Source: Methylomarinovum caldicuralii (GTDB lineage Bacteria; Pseudomonadota; Gammaproteobacteria; Methylococcales; Methylothermaceae). Taken from it: a stretch of 64,000 nucleotides of DNA. How positions within the stretch are numbered: the stretch's first letter is position 1; every line of letters begins with the position of its first letter. The position numbers were made by a program, and so were the translations under genes. Below are positions 33,597-42,034 of the stretch, in pieces. The stretch covers positions 186,001 through 250,000 of the forward strand of contig NZ_AP024714.1 of NCBI RefSeq assembly GCF_033126985.1. The letters run 5' to 3'. Below the pieces are notes generated by a model. That model ran no database searches. It saw only the letters and a list, made by a program, of their open reading frames with translations, and was not told the origin of the DNA.

Positions 33597-34786
33597 CGGT
33601 GATCCATCCAGCACAGTCCCAGTTCCTTGCCCCGCTGACGCACCCGGAAACGCAGCTGCCCCGGCCGGCAATCGTAGATGTGGACGCCGGTCCGGTCCAG
33701 CAGATACAGGTCACAGGCATATTCGCCCGACAGCAATGGCAGACTGGGAATTTCATATACGATTCCCAGCCGCCCCCGCCCTTGGGGAACCAGGGAGACG
33801 CCATCCAGTTCCGTGCTGGCGCCGAAACAGGCGACTCCATCGTTGCGCCGAATCACCACGCCCACGTGCAGATCCTCCGGGGAGACCTGCCCTGGGGCTG
33901 CCTCCACCATCAGGCGCAGGGGGTGCCCGGTCTCGCACACAGGCACCCCCGCTCCCGCCGGAACGAGCAGCCGGGCGTCCTCGATCCAGGCCGGTTTGAC
34001 ATCCGGTAATGCGGCAGGTGTTTGCGAAGGCGGTACGGCAGCAGCGGGATGGCGCCGATCCTGGCGGCGGACGTGATCCTGGTAGGCGTCCACCACCGTC
34101 TCCACCGGCCCCAGCATCCGCATCCGCCCGTGGTCCAGCCACAGGACACGGTCACAGAGATGACGCACCTGATAGAGGGAATGGGAGCAAAACAGCAGCG
34201 CCTTGCCGCGCTCACGAAACGAGATCATCCGATCCATGCATTTCTTCTGGAAATGTGCATCGCCTACCGCCAGGGCCTCGTCGACGATGAGGATGTCCGG
34301 ATCGACGCCGGTCACCAGGGAGAAGGCCAGGCGCACGTACATGCCGGAGGAGTACGCCTTGACCGGCTGGTGAATGAACGCCTCCAGTTCCGAGAATTCG
34401 ATGATCTCGGGGATGCGGGCCTCGGCTTCCGCCTCGCTCAGCCCCATAAGGGCGAGCCCCAGGCGTAGGTTGTCCAGCCCGGAGAACTCCGGATGGAATC
34501 CGGCACCGAGCTCCAGGATGGCGCTGACCCGGCCGTGGGTCTCCAGCGTTCCCTCGGAGGGCGCGATGGTGCCGGACAGAATCTTCAGCAGGGTGCTCTT
34601 GCCGGCGCCGTTGTCGCCGACGATCCCCAAAGTCTCGCCATAGTCCAGCTGGAACGACACCCCGGCCAGGGCGTGGAACAGAGTATGGCGCCGCTGCCGC
34701 AGGCACATCTCCAGCAGGCTGTCGAAGGGGCGGGCGTAGCGGCGATAGCTCTTGCCCAGGTTCCAGGCGGTCAGGGCAGCGGTCAT
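33575..34786 (-). CDS. wzt: Polysaccharide ABC transporter ATP-binding protein with C-terminal cargo domain
   Basis: ATPase of an O-antigen/capsule exporter. 403 residues. Walker A GDNGAGKSTLLKIL (about 62-75), signature YSSGMYVRLAFS, Walker B ILIVDEALAVGD, and switch His in FCSHSL. Residues about 265-403 form a Wzt-type C-terminal beta-sandwich that in known systems binds the glycan end. ATG 34786 overlaps the permease stop by 4 bases (ATGA), so the two are coupled. It works with the permease to move finished polysaccharide across the inner membrane. Confidence 0.92.
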   Translation of the reverse strand: MTAALTAWNLGKSYRRYARPFDSLLEMCLRQRRHTLFHALAGVSFQLDYGETLGIVGDNGAGKSTLLKILSGTIAPSEGTLETHGRVSAILELGAGFHPEFSGLDNLRLGLALMGLSEAEAEARIPEIIEFSELEAFIHQPVKAYSSGMYVRLAFSLVTGVDPDILIVDEALAVGDAHFQKKCMDRMISFRERGKALLFCSHSLYQVRHLCDRVLWLDHGRMRMLGPVETVVDAYQDHVRRQDRRHPAAAVPPSQTPAALPDVKPAWIEDARLLVPAGAGVPVCETGHPLRLMVEAAPGQVSPEDLHVGVVIRRNDGVACFGASTELDGVSLVPQGRGRLGIVYEIPSLPLLSGEYACDLYLLDRTGVHIYDCRPGQLRFRVRQRGKELGLCWMDHRWLPPQS

Positions 34787-35598
34787 AGAAAGTCCTTGGC
34801 ACGGGCCAACGCCCGATTGAAGAAGACCAGTGCCGCCACCGCCAGAGCCAAGCTTCCCAAGGCCAGCCCCCAGAATTCCGGCGGCGGCGGTGACCCTTCG
34901 ATCAGAACGGCCCGGTAGGCCGCCACCAGCCAGTGAAACGGATTGACCTGCAGCAGCCAGCGCCACGACTCGGGCACCAGCTGCGGTGGATAGATGATGG
35001 GGGTCATGAAGAAACCCAAGGTCAGCAACAGCCCCAGCAAACGTCCGAAATCCGGCTGGAAAACCGCCAGAATGCTGGCGATCCAAGTAAGTCCGGCGGT
35101 CAGTGCCAGACGCACCCCCACCAATAGCGGCGCCAGCAGCCACCACGGCGACACCGTCCCGTGGTAACCCACCACCCCCAGCATCAGGATGGCCAGACCG
35201 ATGCCCTCCGCCAGGGCGCTCGCCAGCACTTCCACCAACGGCAGCATCCAGCCGGGAAAGCGCGTGTGGATCAGCAGCGGCCGGTTGCCGGGCAGGACCC
35301 CTACTCCGGCCAACACCGCCTGCTGCAGGCTGTTGTAGGGAACCAGCCCGCACCAGAGGTATAGGGCGAAGTTTCCCAGCCCGTCTCCGACCCCAAAGCG
35401 CACCTGCAGGAAACGGCCGAACACTAGAAGGTAGAGGGCGAACAGGAAGGCGGGTTCCAGGATCAGCCAGCCGAGCCCAAGCACCGAACCGCGGAACTGG
35501 CTGAGCACCTGGCGCCGCAACAGTTGCCACAAGGCCCAGCGCAGCGCCCCCAGCTCGCGGAGGGGAGACACGATATCTTGCCTTAGGCTAAGACGCAT
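34783..35598 (-). CDS. wzm: Polysaccharide ABC transporter permease
   Basis: ABC-2 family membrane subunit of the Wzm/Wzt exporter. 271 residues with six hydrophobic helices. Seen: RRQVLSQFRGSVLGLGWLILEPAF at the start, LWCGLVPYNSLQQAV and the late MTPIIYPPQLVPESWRWLLQVNPFHWL, typical of TagG/Wzm permeases. The start at ATG 35598 lies 5 bases after the stop of the PPIase gene; an upstream ATG (35673) would overlap that gene by 71 bases. Confidence 0.9.
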   Translation of the reverse strand: MRLSLRQDIVSPLRELGALRWALWQLLRRQVLSQFRGSVLGLGWLILEPAFLFALYLLVFGRFLQVRFGVGDGLGNFALYLWCGLVPYNSLQQAVLAGVGVLPGNRPLLIHTRFPGWMLPLVEVLASALAEGIGLAILMLGVVGYHGTVSPWWLLAPLLVGVRLALTAGLTWIASILAVFQPDFGRLLGLLLTLGFFMTPIIYPPQLVPESWRWLLQVNPFHWLVAAYRAVLIEGSPPPPEFWGLALGSLALAVAALVFFNRALARAKDFL

Positions 35599-35602
35599 TC
35601 GT

Positions 35603-36526
35603 TCAGTCGCTATCGGCCTGTCCCGGTGATTGCTGCGCCAGTTCCCGGCGCTTCCTTTCCACGTAGGCATCAAGCAGCGGCTGGTTGATCTTCAATGTCC
35701 GGTTCTTGCGCGCCTCCAGGAACCGGTTGACCCGGTCGCGGCGGTAGTCCCCCTCCAGGCGCGCAACGATGCGCGCCTTGACCGCCTCGAAGGGCAGCAG
35801 GCGGGCCGGCTTGCGGTCCCAGACCTTGACCACGTGATAGCCGTAGGGCCGCTCCACCAGGCCGACCTCCCCCTTGCCGAGGGCGAACACCTGACGGGAG
35901 AAGCCCGGCTTGAGACGGTTCGGGGTGATCCAGCCCAGCCGTCCCCGGTTCTCCTTCGCCTTGGGGGCGTCGGAATACTTCAGCACCAGTTGGTCGAAAT
36001 CCGCCCCCTGCCGGGCCTGAGCCAGCACCTCCTCGGCCAGGCGGCGGGCTTCTTCCAAAGAGCGCTTGCCCCGGGCCTCGATGAGGATGTGGGACACCTC
36101 GGCCTGGGGCGGGGTTCTGAATTCCTCCGGATGGGCCCGGTAGTACTCCCGCGCCGCCTCGGTCATGTCCGGTGCCGGGGTTTCGCGGACCTTTTTCAGC
36201 AATTCGTGGGCCAGCACCTGGTCCCGGTGGCTTTCCAGCTCCGCCTGCACCAAAGGATCACGGTCGAGCCCTTCAGCCTCGGCCTCTTTGGCCAGCAGCC
36301 GGGCCAGGTAGAGTTTGGAGATCAGCTCCTGCAGGCGCTTTGGATCCTCCAGGGCCTTGCGCTGGGCCTCGGGCGGCAGCCGGCGCAGCTGCACCTCCAG
36401 GTAGCCCAACGGCACCTGCAGCCCCTCACCGCCCGCCAGCGGCGCCGACCAGTCCTCGGCCCTGCCCCAGGACGCCAGGGCCAGCAGCACGCTGGCGGCC
36501 AGTCCGCGTTTCAGTCTCTTTTGCAT
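35603..36526 (-). CDS. Periplasmic parvulin-type peptidyl-prolyl isomerase
   Basis: Speeds cis-trans proline isomerisation of exported proteins. 307 residues with a signal peptide (about 1-23), a SurA-like N-terminal helical chaperone part (about 40-130) and a PpiC/parvulin domain (about 140-235) with EVSHILIEARG, DFDQLVLKYSDAP and RGRLGWI. EpsD-type PPIases of this layout occur in exopolysaccharide clusters, and this gene directly precedes the exporter genes. ATG 36526 is chosen because the longer frame starts inside the terminator hairpin of the preceding gene. Confidence 0.85.
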   Translation of the reverse strand: MQKRLKRGLAASVLLALASWGRAEDWSAPLAGGEGLQVPLGYLEVQLRRLPPEAQRKALEDPKRLQELISKLYLARLLAKEAEAEGLDRDPLVQAELESHRDQVLAHELLKKVRETPAPDMTEAAREYYRAHPEEFRTPPQAEVSHILIEARGKRSLEEARRLAEEVLAQARQGADFDQLVLKYSDAPKAKENRGRLGWITPNRLKPGFSRQVFALGKGEVGLVERPYGYHVVKVWDRKPARLLPFEAVKARIVARLEGDYRRDRVNRFLEARKNRTLKINQPLLDAYVERKRRELAQQSPGQADSD

Positions 36527-36562
36527 CTTGCTTCCGTCATCTTGCTCATCCGCCACAAAAGG

Positions 36563-36588
36563 GGAAGGCGGGCATGAGCCCGCCTTCC
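36563..36588 (-). terminator. Rho-independent terminator after the secreted-protein gene
   Basis: GGAAGGCGGGC (36563-36573) pairs with GCCCGCCTTCC (36578-36588), an 11-bp perfect stem with a 4-base loop. On the minus strand it is followed by CCTTTTG. It separates the secreted-protein gene from the PPIase-led operon. Confidence 0.8.
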
Positions 36589-36667
36589 GCATCGGGGCTG
36601 CCAGACAGCCCCCTAGGTCATGCCAGGATGACCGCCGTATTGGGGTGCCGGAGTCTGGTTACTTCCA

Positions 36668-38455
36668 TCATTCCAGGTTATTTCCATCATCATCGGCATC
36701 CACAGTCGGCGTAATGGAGCGCTCGAAACGGTGCTCGAGGGTTTCGCCGAAGTAGGTGCCGGACTGGATGTTGAAGTCGCTGCCCTGCAGGGCAGCGAAG
36801 CCAACGACCGGCACACCGCAGGTGACGGTAGCCGGATCGCCATCTTGGATGAAGCCAGGCACTGTATCATCGCTCAAATCAGCATTCTCCAGGCAGATAC
36901 CGTTGGTGGCACTGTCGACGAAGCTGATCTTGGCCCAGCCGGCCTTGAAGTCCACGCCCGGGTTGATGTTGGTGCGTTCCGTCGCCCCGAGGATGGAGCT
37001 GCCGCTTTCGGCGAAGGTCAGGATGTTGACCTCGCGGGACAGGATGATCTTGTTGGTTTCAGGCTCGAGCACCGGCGAGACGGTAAAGCCGGTATCCTCC
37101 TGCTTGATCGTCCCTTCCTCGTAGTCGTAGACCGCCACCGAAACCTCCACGTCCTTGTCACGGTCCTTGAAGCAGACGTTCTCACCCTCGGTGGTACCGG
37201 TTCCCGAGACGGGCGAGCCCACCGGGTTGCTGCAGGTGTACTCGCCGGTCTGGTCGTCGAACAGCAGCACGCCGTTGTGCCACTTGCCGTTGAAGATACC
37301 GTGCTTCTTCATCGGGAAGGTGAGCACCCACTCGGTGGCCCCGTCGAAGTCGGGGTTGACGAAGTAGGAGTTCATCACCGCCTCGGCCTGAAGCACGTGG
37401 GCGATCGGCAGCGGGTTGGTGCCCGAACGCGGGGTGTGTGTGTCGCCGTCGTTCAGGGTGGCGTCATAGGTCTCCGGCCAGTTCCTCAGCAGCAGGGCGC
37501 CGTCGGTGCTCGCGTCCACCACCAGCGTGCTGTCGACATCGCCGGAAGCCAGCGACGGCAACAGGAAGTTGACCGGGTCGTCGGGACGGTAGTGCTGGCT
37601 GCGGGTCGAATAGTGATCGATCGCGGTACCTTCGGCGATGAAGGCCGAACCGGTCGGCGTGTTCAGCAGCACTTCGAAGGCATAGATGCCGCCGGTCGGT
37701 TTGCTGAGGGCGCCATCCTCATCCCCAACGTACTCGATACTATTGGGCGCGTAGCTTCCCCAGTTTTCGACCTCGGCACCTGAAGACTCCTTACTTTTGG
37801 TAACCCCGTTGGTCCAGGCCGCTTCGATGGCCTGGCAGTTGGGCGGCACGCCGTCCTTATGCTTGATGGCGTCGGTCAGCTTGATGGCGCCGCCTTCGCT
37901 ATCATCGGTGGTCGCGCCGTCACCATCCAGGTCGACATAGGTATCGGTGTCGATAGTGCCGACCTCGATGATCTCGATGTAACCCTCACGGGCGTCGGCA
38001 TCGGTCACGTCCGGATAGACCACGTTCATGTCCCAGCCGGTGCTGTTGAGCGTGAGGCCGGAGACGCCGTTGATGGTCAGGGGGGCGTCGTTGCGCGGCA
38101 GGGTACAGGTCGTGTCGGCCGACACCAGATTGGCCCGCGTCACGGTCTCGCCGTTGACGGTGCGCTGCACCGGACGGATCACCCCTTTCCACACGTCATG
38201 AGGCGACATGTAGATGTTGAAGTCGAGCACGTCCTGGGAGTTGCCGCTTTCACGCAGGCGCACCTTGACGATCTTGTATTCGTCCTGGGTGTTGACGATC
38301 TCGACATTGGTGACGAAATTGTTGTTGACGTTGTAGTACGGCAGGATGATCACCTGGCCGGTACGATCCGGATTCACGGTCACCGCGGAAGCGCTGCCGA
38401 CGGCACCAGCCGCCGCCACTGCCAAGGCGATCCTGGAGAGTTTGAACTTCCTCAT
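36668..38455 (-). CDS. Large secreted protein, family unknown
   Basis: A 595-residue protein with a clear signal peptide (about 1-24, AGAVGSASA) and a mature start TVNPDRTGQVIILPYYNVNNNF. The following block with KVRLRESGNSQDVLDFNIYMSPHDVW recurs, as far as I recall, in secreted proteins of methanotrophs and related gammaproteobacteria, but I know no function. The rest is acidic and beta-rich, with a calcium-loop-like DLDGDGATTDDS (about 175-186) and a second Asp-rich end (TVDADDDGNN). Four Cys near the C-terminal half may form disulfides. RBS AAGGAG precedes ATG 38455; a strong terminator follows. Stand-alone gene. Confidence 0.75.
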   Translation of the reverse strand: MRKFKLSRIALAVAAAGAVGSASAVTVNPDRTGQVIILPYYNVNNNFVTNVEIVNTQDEYKIVKVRLRESGNSQDVLDFNIYMSPHDVWKGVIRPVQRTVNGETVTRANLVSADTTCTLPRNDAPLTINGVSGLTLNSTGWDMNVVYPDVTDADAREGYIEIIEVGTIDTDTYVDLDGDGATTDDSEGGAIKLTDAIKHKDGVPPNCQAIEAAWTNGVTKSKESSGAEVENWGSYAPNSIEYVGDEDGALSKPTGGIYAFEVLLNTPTGSAFIAEGTAIDHYSTRSQHYRPDDPVNFLLPSLASGDVDSTLVVDASTDGALLLRNWPETYDATLNDGDTHTPRSGTNPLPIAHVLQAEAVMNSYFVNPDFDGATEWVLTFPMKKHGIFNGKWHNGVLLFDDQTGEYTCSNPVGSPVSGTGTTEGENVCFKDRDKDVEVSVAVYDYEEGTIKQEDTGFTVSPVLEPETNKIILSREVNILTFAESGSSILGATERTNINPGVDFKAGWAKISFVDSATNGICLENADLSDDTVPGFIQDGDPATVTCGVPVVGFAALQGSDFNIQSGTYFGETLEHRFERSITPTVDADDDGNNLE

Positions 38456-38824
38456 GAGTCAGCTCCTTATTGAGTTAACGAACCAAAAGTTTAGGCAAAT
38501 ATATAGGTTTTCAGCCACCGCCTCAAACGCCTCCTCCCTAAGACGACGCTTCACGCAGAGGCGGCACCACTAATCCGATGCCTGAAGCTTAGGAGGTTTC
38601 TCCGCGGACTGCAAGCGAAAAGTCCAGCGACTTCCGCTTCCACATCCCCTACCCCCTCGTTGCTTTTTCACCACGATCAATCTGCCTAATTGTCGAGGCT
38701 CAATGTTAGCACAGTTTAGCGGGAACACAACAACTCTTCCCGAAATCTGTCACGGAATACCCGAATCTACGCAACCGGCGGGGCAACTGTGTTGCAGCGA
38801 CACAACACAAGGATTCAGCGACGG
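38456..38824. other. Gene-free stretch with the promoter of the secreted-protein gene
   Basis: 369 bases between two minus-strand genes. About 40-50 bases before the secreted-protein ATG the minus strand has an AT-rich TATATATTTG that could be a -10 box. The rest shows no ORF, tRNA-like fold or long repeat that I can support. Base composition is more AT-rich than its flanks. Confidence 0.4.
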
Positions 38825-39224
38825 TCAGCTTTCCGGCACGTACCACCATTCACCTGCCTTATAAATCCAGCGTTCGCGCACCGGATTGACCGATTCGATC
38901 GGCTCTCCCATGCGGGGGACCATCAGCCGCACCTTGACCTGCATATCCACGTTGCAGACGTCCTTTTCCGGGCAGGTTACCCGTTCGACACGGGCTTCAC
39001 GCCATTTGCCGACGCCGTGAATCCCGCGACGATAACGTTCCAGGGACTTGATCTTGCGGTAGCCCGGAGCCAGATAGGCATAGGCGGTTTCTATGTCCCC
39101 CCGAATCAGGGCGTCCCAGCGGGCCTGGGCCCGCCGGGCCACCCGCTCTTCGCGGGAGAGCGCCGCAAAGTTGCAGGCAGCGAGCAAAAACGGCAGCAGC
39201 GTCAGGATGCTAACCAAGCGTCTC
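38825..39224 (-). CDS. Small lipoprotein
   Basis: A 132-residue lipoprotein starting at TTG 39224, with AAGGAGGACC as ribosome site. The signal peptide ends in a lipobox (PFLLAAC), so the mature Cys is lipidated and membrane-anchored. The body (WDALIRGDIETAYAYLAPGYR, a pair of Cys in CPEKDVCNVDMQVKV, and WIYKAGEWWYVPE) looks like a small NTF2-like alpha/beta fold. The longer frame from ATG 39289 has no ribosome site and would hide the signal peptide. Function unknown. Confidence 0.75.
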
Positions 39225-39531
39225 AAAACCGGTCCTCCTTGTCGTTGGCGAATTTCCGCGCCGTTTTCGGCGGCGCGTGATTCTAACATTGAACTTCAGC
39301 GCGGCACATCCTGCTGCAGATGATACTTCATCCCGGTGACAATTCCATGACAACCAGTCTGCCTGGAACGATCAAAACGCAAGTATAGCGCTTCAGTGCA
39401 ACTTTTCCACCCAACGCCTGGCAGCCGCCGAGACCAAAAGCCACCGGCAGGAGGCGCTAAGTGAGAAGGGTGCCGCCCAAAAAGCAATACGCGGTATACT
39501 TTCCCACCCCCAACCTCAGCAAGGAACCCCC
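39225..39531. other. Gene-free divergent promoter region of the lipoprotein and rph
   Basis: 307 bases between divergent genes. TATACT at 39495-39500 is a good -10 candidate for rph; a matching -35 is not obvious. No ORF or structured RNA is apparent. Confidence 0.4.
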
Positions 39532-40256
<725 letters not shown>

Positions 40257-40260
<4 letters not shown>

Positions 40261-40856
40261 GCGCCGTGCGCCTGGTCCTGGCCAGCGGCAACCGCGGCAA
40301 GCTCCGCGAGATTCAGGCCCTGCTTTCCCCGCACGGGGTCAGGGTGCTGCCCCAGACCGCCTTTGCGGTGGCCGAAGCGAAGGAGACCGCCCCCACCTTC
40401 GTGGAGAACGCCCTCATCAAGGCCCGCAACGCCGCCCGTTACACCGGCCTGCCGGCTTTGGCGGACGATTCCGGTCTGGAAGTGGCAGCCCTGGCCGGCG
40501 CTCCCGGGGTACATTCGGCCCGCTATGCCGGTCCCGACGCCGATGACCGCCTCAACAACGCCAAACTGCTGGAGGCACTGGCGGAATTCCAGGGAGAGGA
40601 GCGCCGCGCCCGGTTCCGCTGCGTGCTGGTGCTGGTGCGCCACCCCTTCGATCCCAGCCCGCTGATCGCCGAAGGCACCTGGGAAGGGCGGATCGCCGAG
40701 GCGCCCAGGGGGGAAGGCGGCTTCGGCTACGACCCGCTGTTCTGGCTGCCGGACCGCGGCTGCACCGCCGCCGAACTGCCGCCGGAGGAGAAGAACCGCC
40801 TCAGCCACCGGGGCCAGGCGCTGCGCCAGTTGCTGGCCCGCTGGCCGGCGCTCTAG
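40257..40856 (+). CDS. rdgB: XTP/dITP diphosphatase
   Basis: House-cleaning enzyme that hydrolyses ITP, XTP and dITP so deaminated purines are kept out of DNA and RNA. 199 residues. [41 protein letters not shown] and [14 protein letters not shown] are the Ham1/RdgB blocks. GTG start at 40257 inside the rph stop. It converges with a Uma2-family gene and overlaps it by 4 bases. Confidence 0.95.
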
Positions 40857-41413
40857 CTGCCGCTGCAACGCACGCCCCGGTACACCTCGTCCAGCGCCAG
40901 GCTCAGGCCGACCGAAGCCAGATCTATCTGTTCCCCGGGCCCGTAGATCGCCAGATCCCAGCCCGTAACGCTGCGGCGGTATAGTTCCGCCCGCGGTCGC
41001 GCCTGCTCCAGCAGCAGGTATTCCTGGAGCGTGGGGATGGCCTGATAGGCCAGGCGCTTGACGGTACGGTCGCGCTGGGCGGTGGTTTCCGACAGCACCT
41101 CGACGATCAGCACCGGCCGCTCCAGATAGAAATCATGGTCGTCGTCGGGATCGCAGCCGACCACCACGCCGGGGTAGAAGAAGCAATCGTCCACGTGGAC
41201 TTTCATGTCGGCCATGAACACTTCGCAGGGAGTGCCTTGCAGATGGGCGTGCAGCAGAGCGAACATGTTCCCTGCAATGCGACCATGGTTGCGGCTGGCG
41301 CCGACCATGGCCACCACTTCCCCGTGTTCGTACTCGTGGCGGATGTCGGAATACTGCTCACCCTCCAGGTATTCCTCGATGCTCAGCTTGACGTTGCGTT
41401 TGACGATGGGCAT
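40853..41413 (-). CDS. Uma2 family (DUF820) restriction-endonuclease-fold protein, first
   Basis: A 186-residue protein of the PD-(D/E)xK-like Uma2 family, abundant in cyanobacteria and some proteobacteria; role not established. Blocks: LSIEEYLEGEQY, YEHGEVVAM, VDDCFFYPGVVVGCD (acidic residue), RPVLIVEVLSETT (E-x-E core) and QEYLLLEQARPRAELYRR. It converges on rdgB. The paralogue at 41488-42024 lies 75 bases upstream in the same direction. Confidence 0.82.
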   Translation of the reverse strand: MPIVKRNVKLSIEEYLEGEQYSDIRHEYEHGEVVAMVGASRNHGRIAGNMFALLHAHLQGTPCEVFMADMKVHVDDCFFYPGVVVGCDPDDDHDFYLERPVLIVEVLSETTAQRDRTVKRLAYQAIPTLQEYLLLEQARPRAELYRRSVTGWDLAIYGPGEQIDLASVGLSLALDEVYRGVRCSGS

Positions 41414-41487
41414 GGGACTTCTCCCGTCAGTGGTATTCGAGGCCGAGGCAAACTACCTGATCTCCAGAGACGCCTGCAGGGTCAGGT

Positions 41488-42024
41488 TCACGGCCAGATC
41501 CGGGAAAAGTCGAACGCGATGCGGAAGTCGCCTGCCAGATCGAAATCGAGGGTTTCGTTCACCGCGTCGGCCCGCTTGACGAAACGGCCGTCCCGGAGCC
41601 GCCAGACCTTAGCTGTCCTGAGATCGGGATAGACCAGCACGTAATGCGCCACCCCTTCGTCCTGATAGAGCTCGAACTTGAGCTTTTCGTCCCGGAGCGC
41701 CGTGGAGGGAGAGACGACCTCGAAGATCAGCCTCGGCGTCCGCGTCGGCCAGTCGCCCTCGATCCCGCCGCAGATCACCATCACGTCAGGGCGGACCACG
41801 GTGTCGTCACGGACGATCCAGTCGGTTTCGAACAGGACCTGGCAGTCATCACAGCGCTCCAGCTGTTCATCCAGCTGACGGGCGATCTTGAGGGACAGGC
41901 GTTGATGCCGCGCCGTCGGACCAGGCGCCATCGCGTAGGGAATCCCCGCGATCAGCTCCCAGTCCCCCTCCCAGCGGCGACAGTCCTCCCAGGTGTAATG
42001 GGGCAGCAGTTCCGGAGCGATCAT
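41488..42024 (-). CDS. Uma2 family (DUF820) protein, second
   Basis: A 178-residue paralogue of the preceding gene: YTWEDCRRWEGDWELIAG, DDTVVRPDVMVICG, PRLIFEVVSPST and VAHYVLVYPDLRTAKVWR. The nuclease-fold acidic residues (PDV, FEV) are present. ATG 42024 has a GGAGGTGGAG site and overlaps nothing vital; the longer frame would overlap uvrD. Two different Uma2 genes side by side suggest ancient tandem acquisition rather than recent duplication, since they are quite diverged. Confidence 0.82.
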   Translation of the reverse strand: MIAPELLPHYTWEDCRRWEGDWELIAGIPYAMAPGPTARHQRLSLKIARQLDEQLERCDDCQVLFETDWIVRDDTVVRPDVMVICGGIEGDWPTRTPRLIFEVVSPSTALRDEKLKFELYQDEGVAHYVLVYPDLRTAKVWRLRDGRFVKRADAVNETLDFDLAGDFRIAFDFSRIWP

Positions 42025-42034
42025 CTCCACCTCC

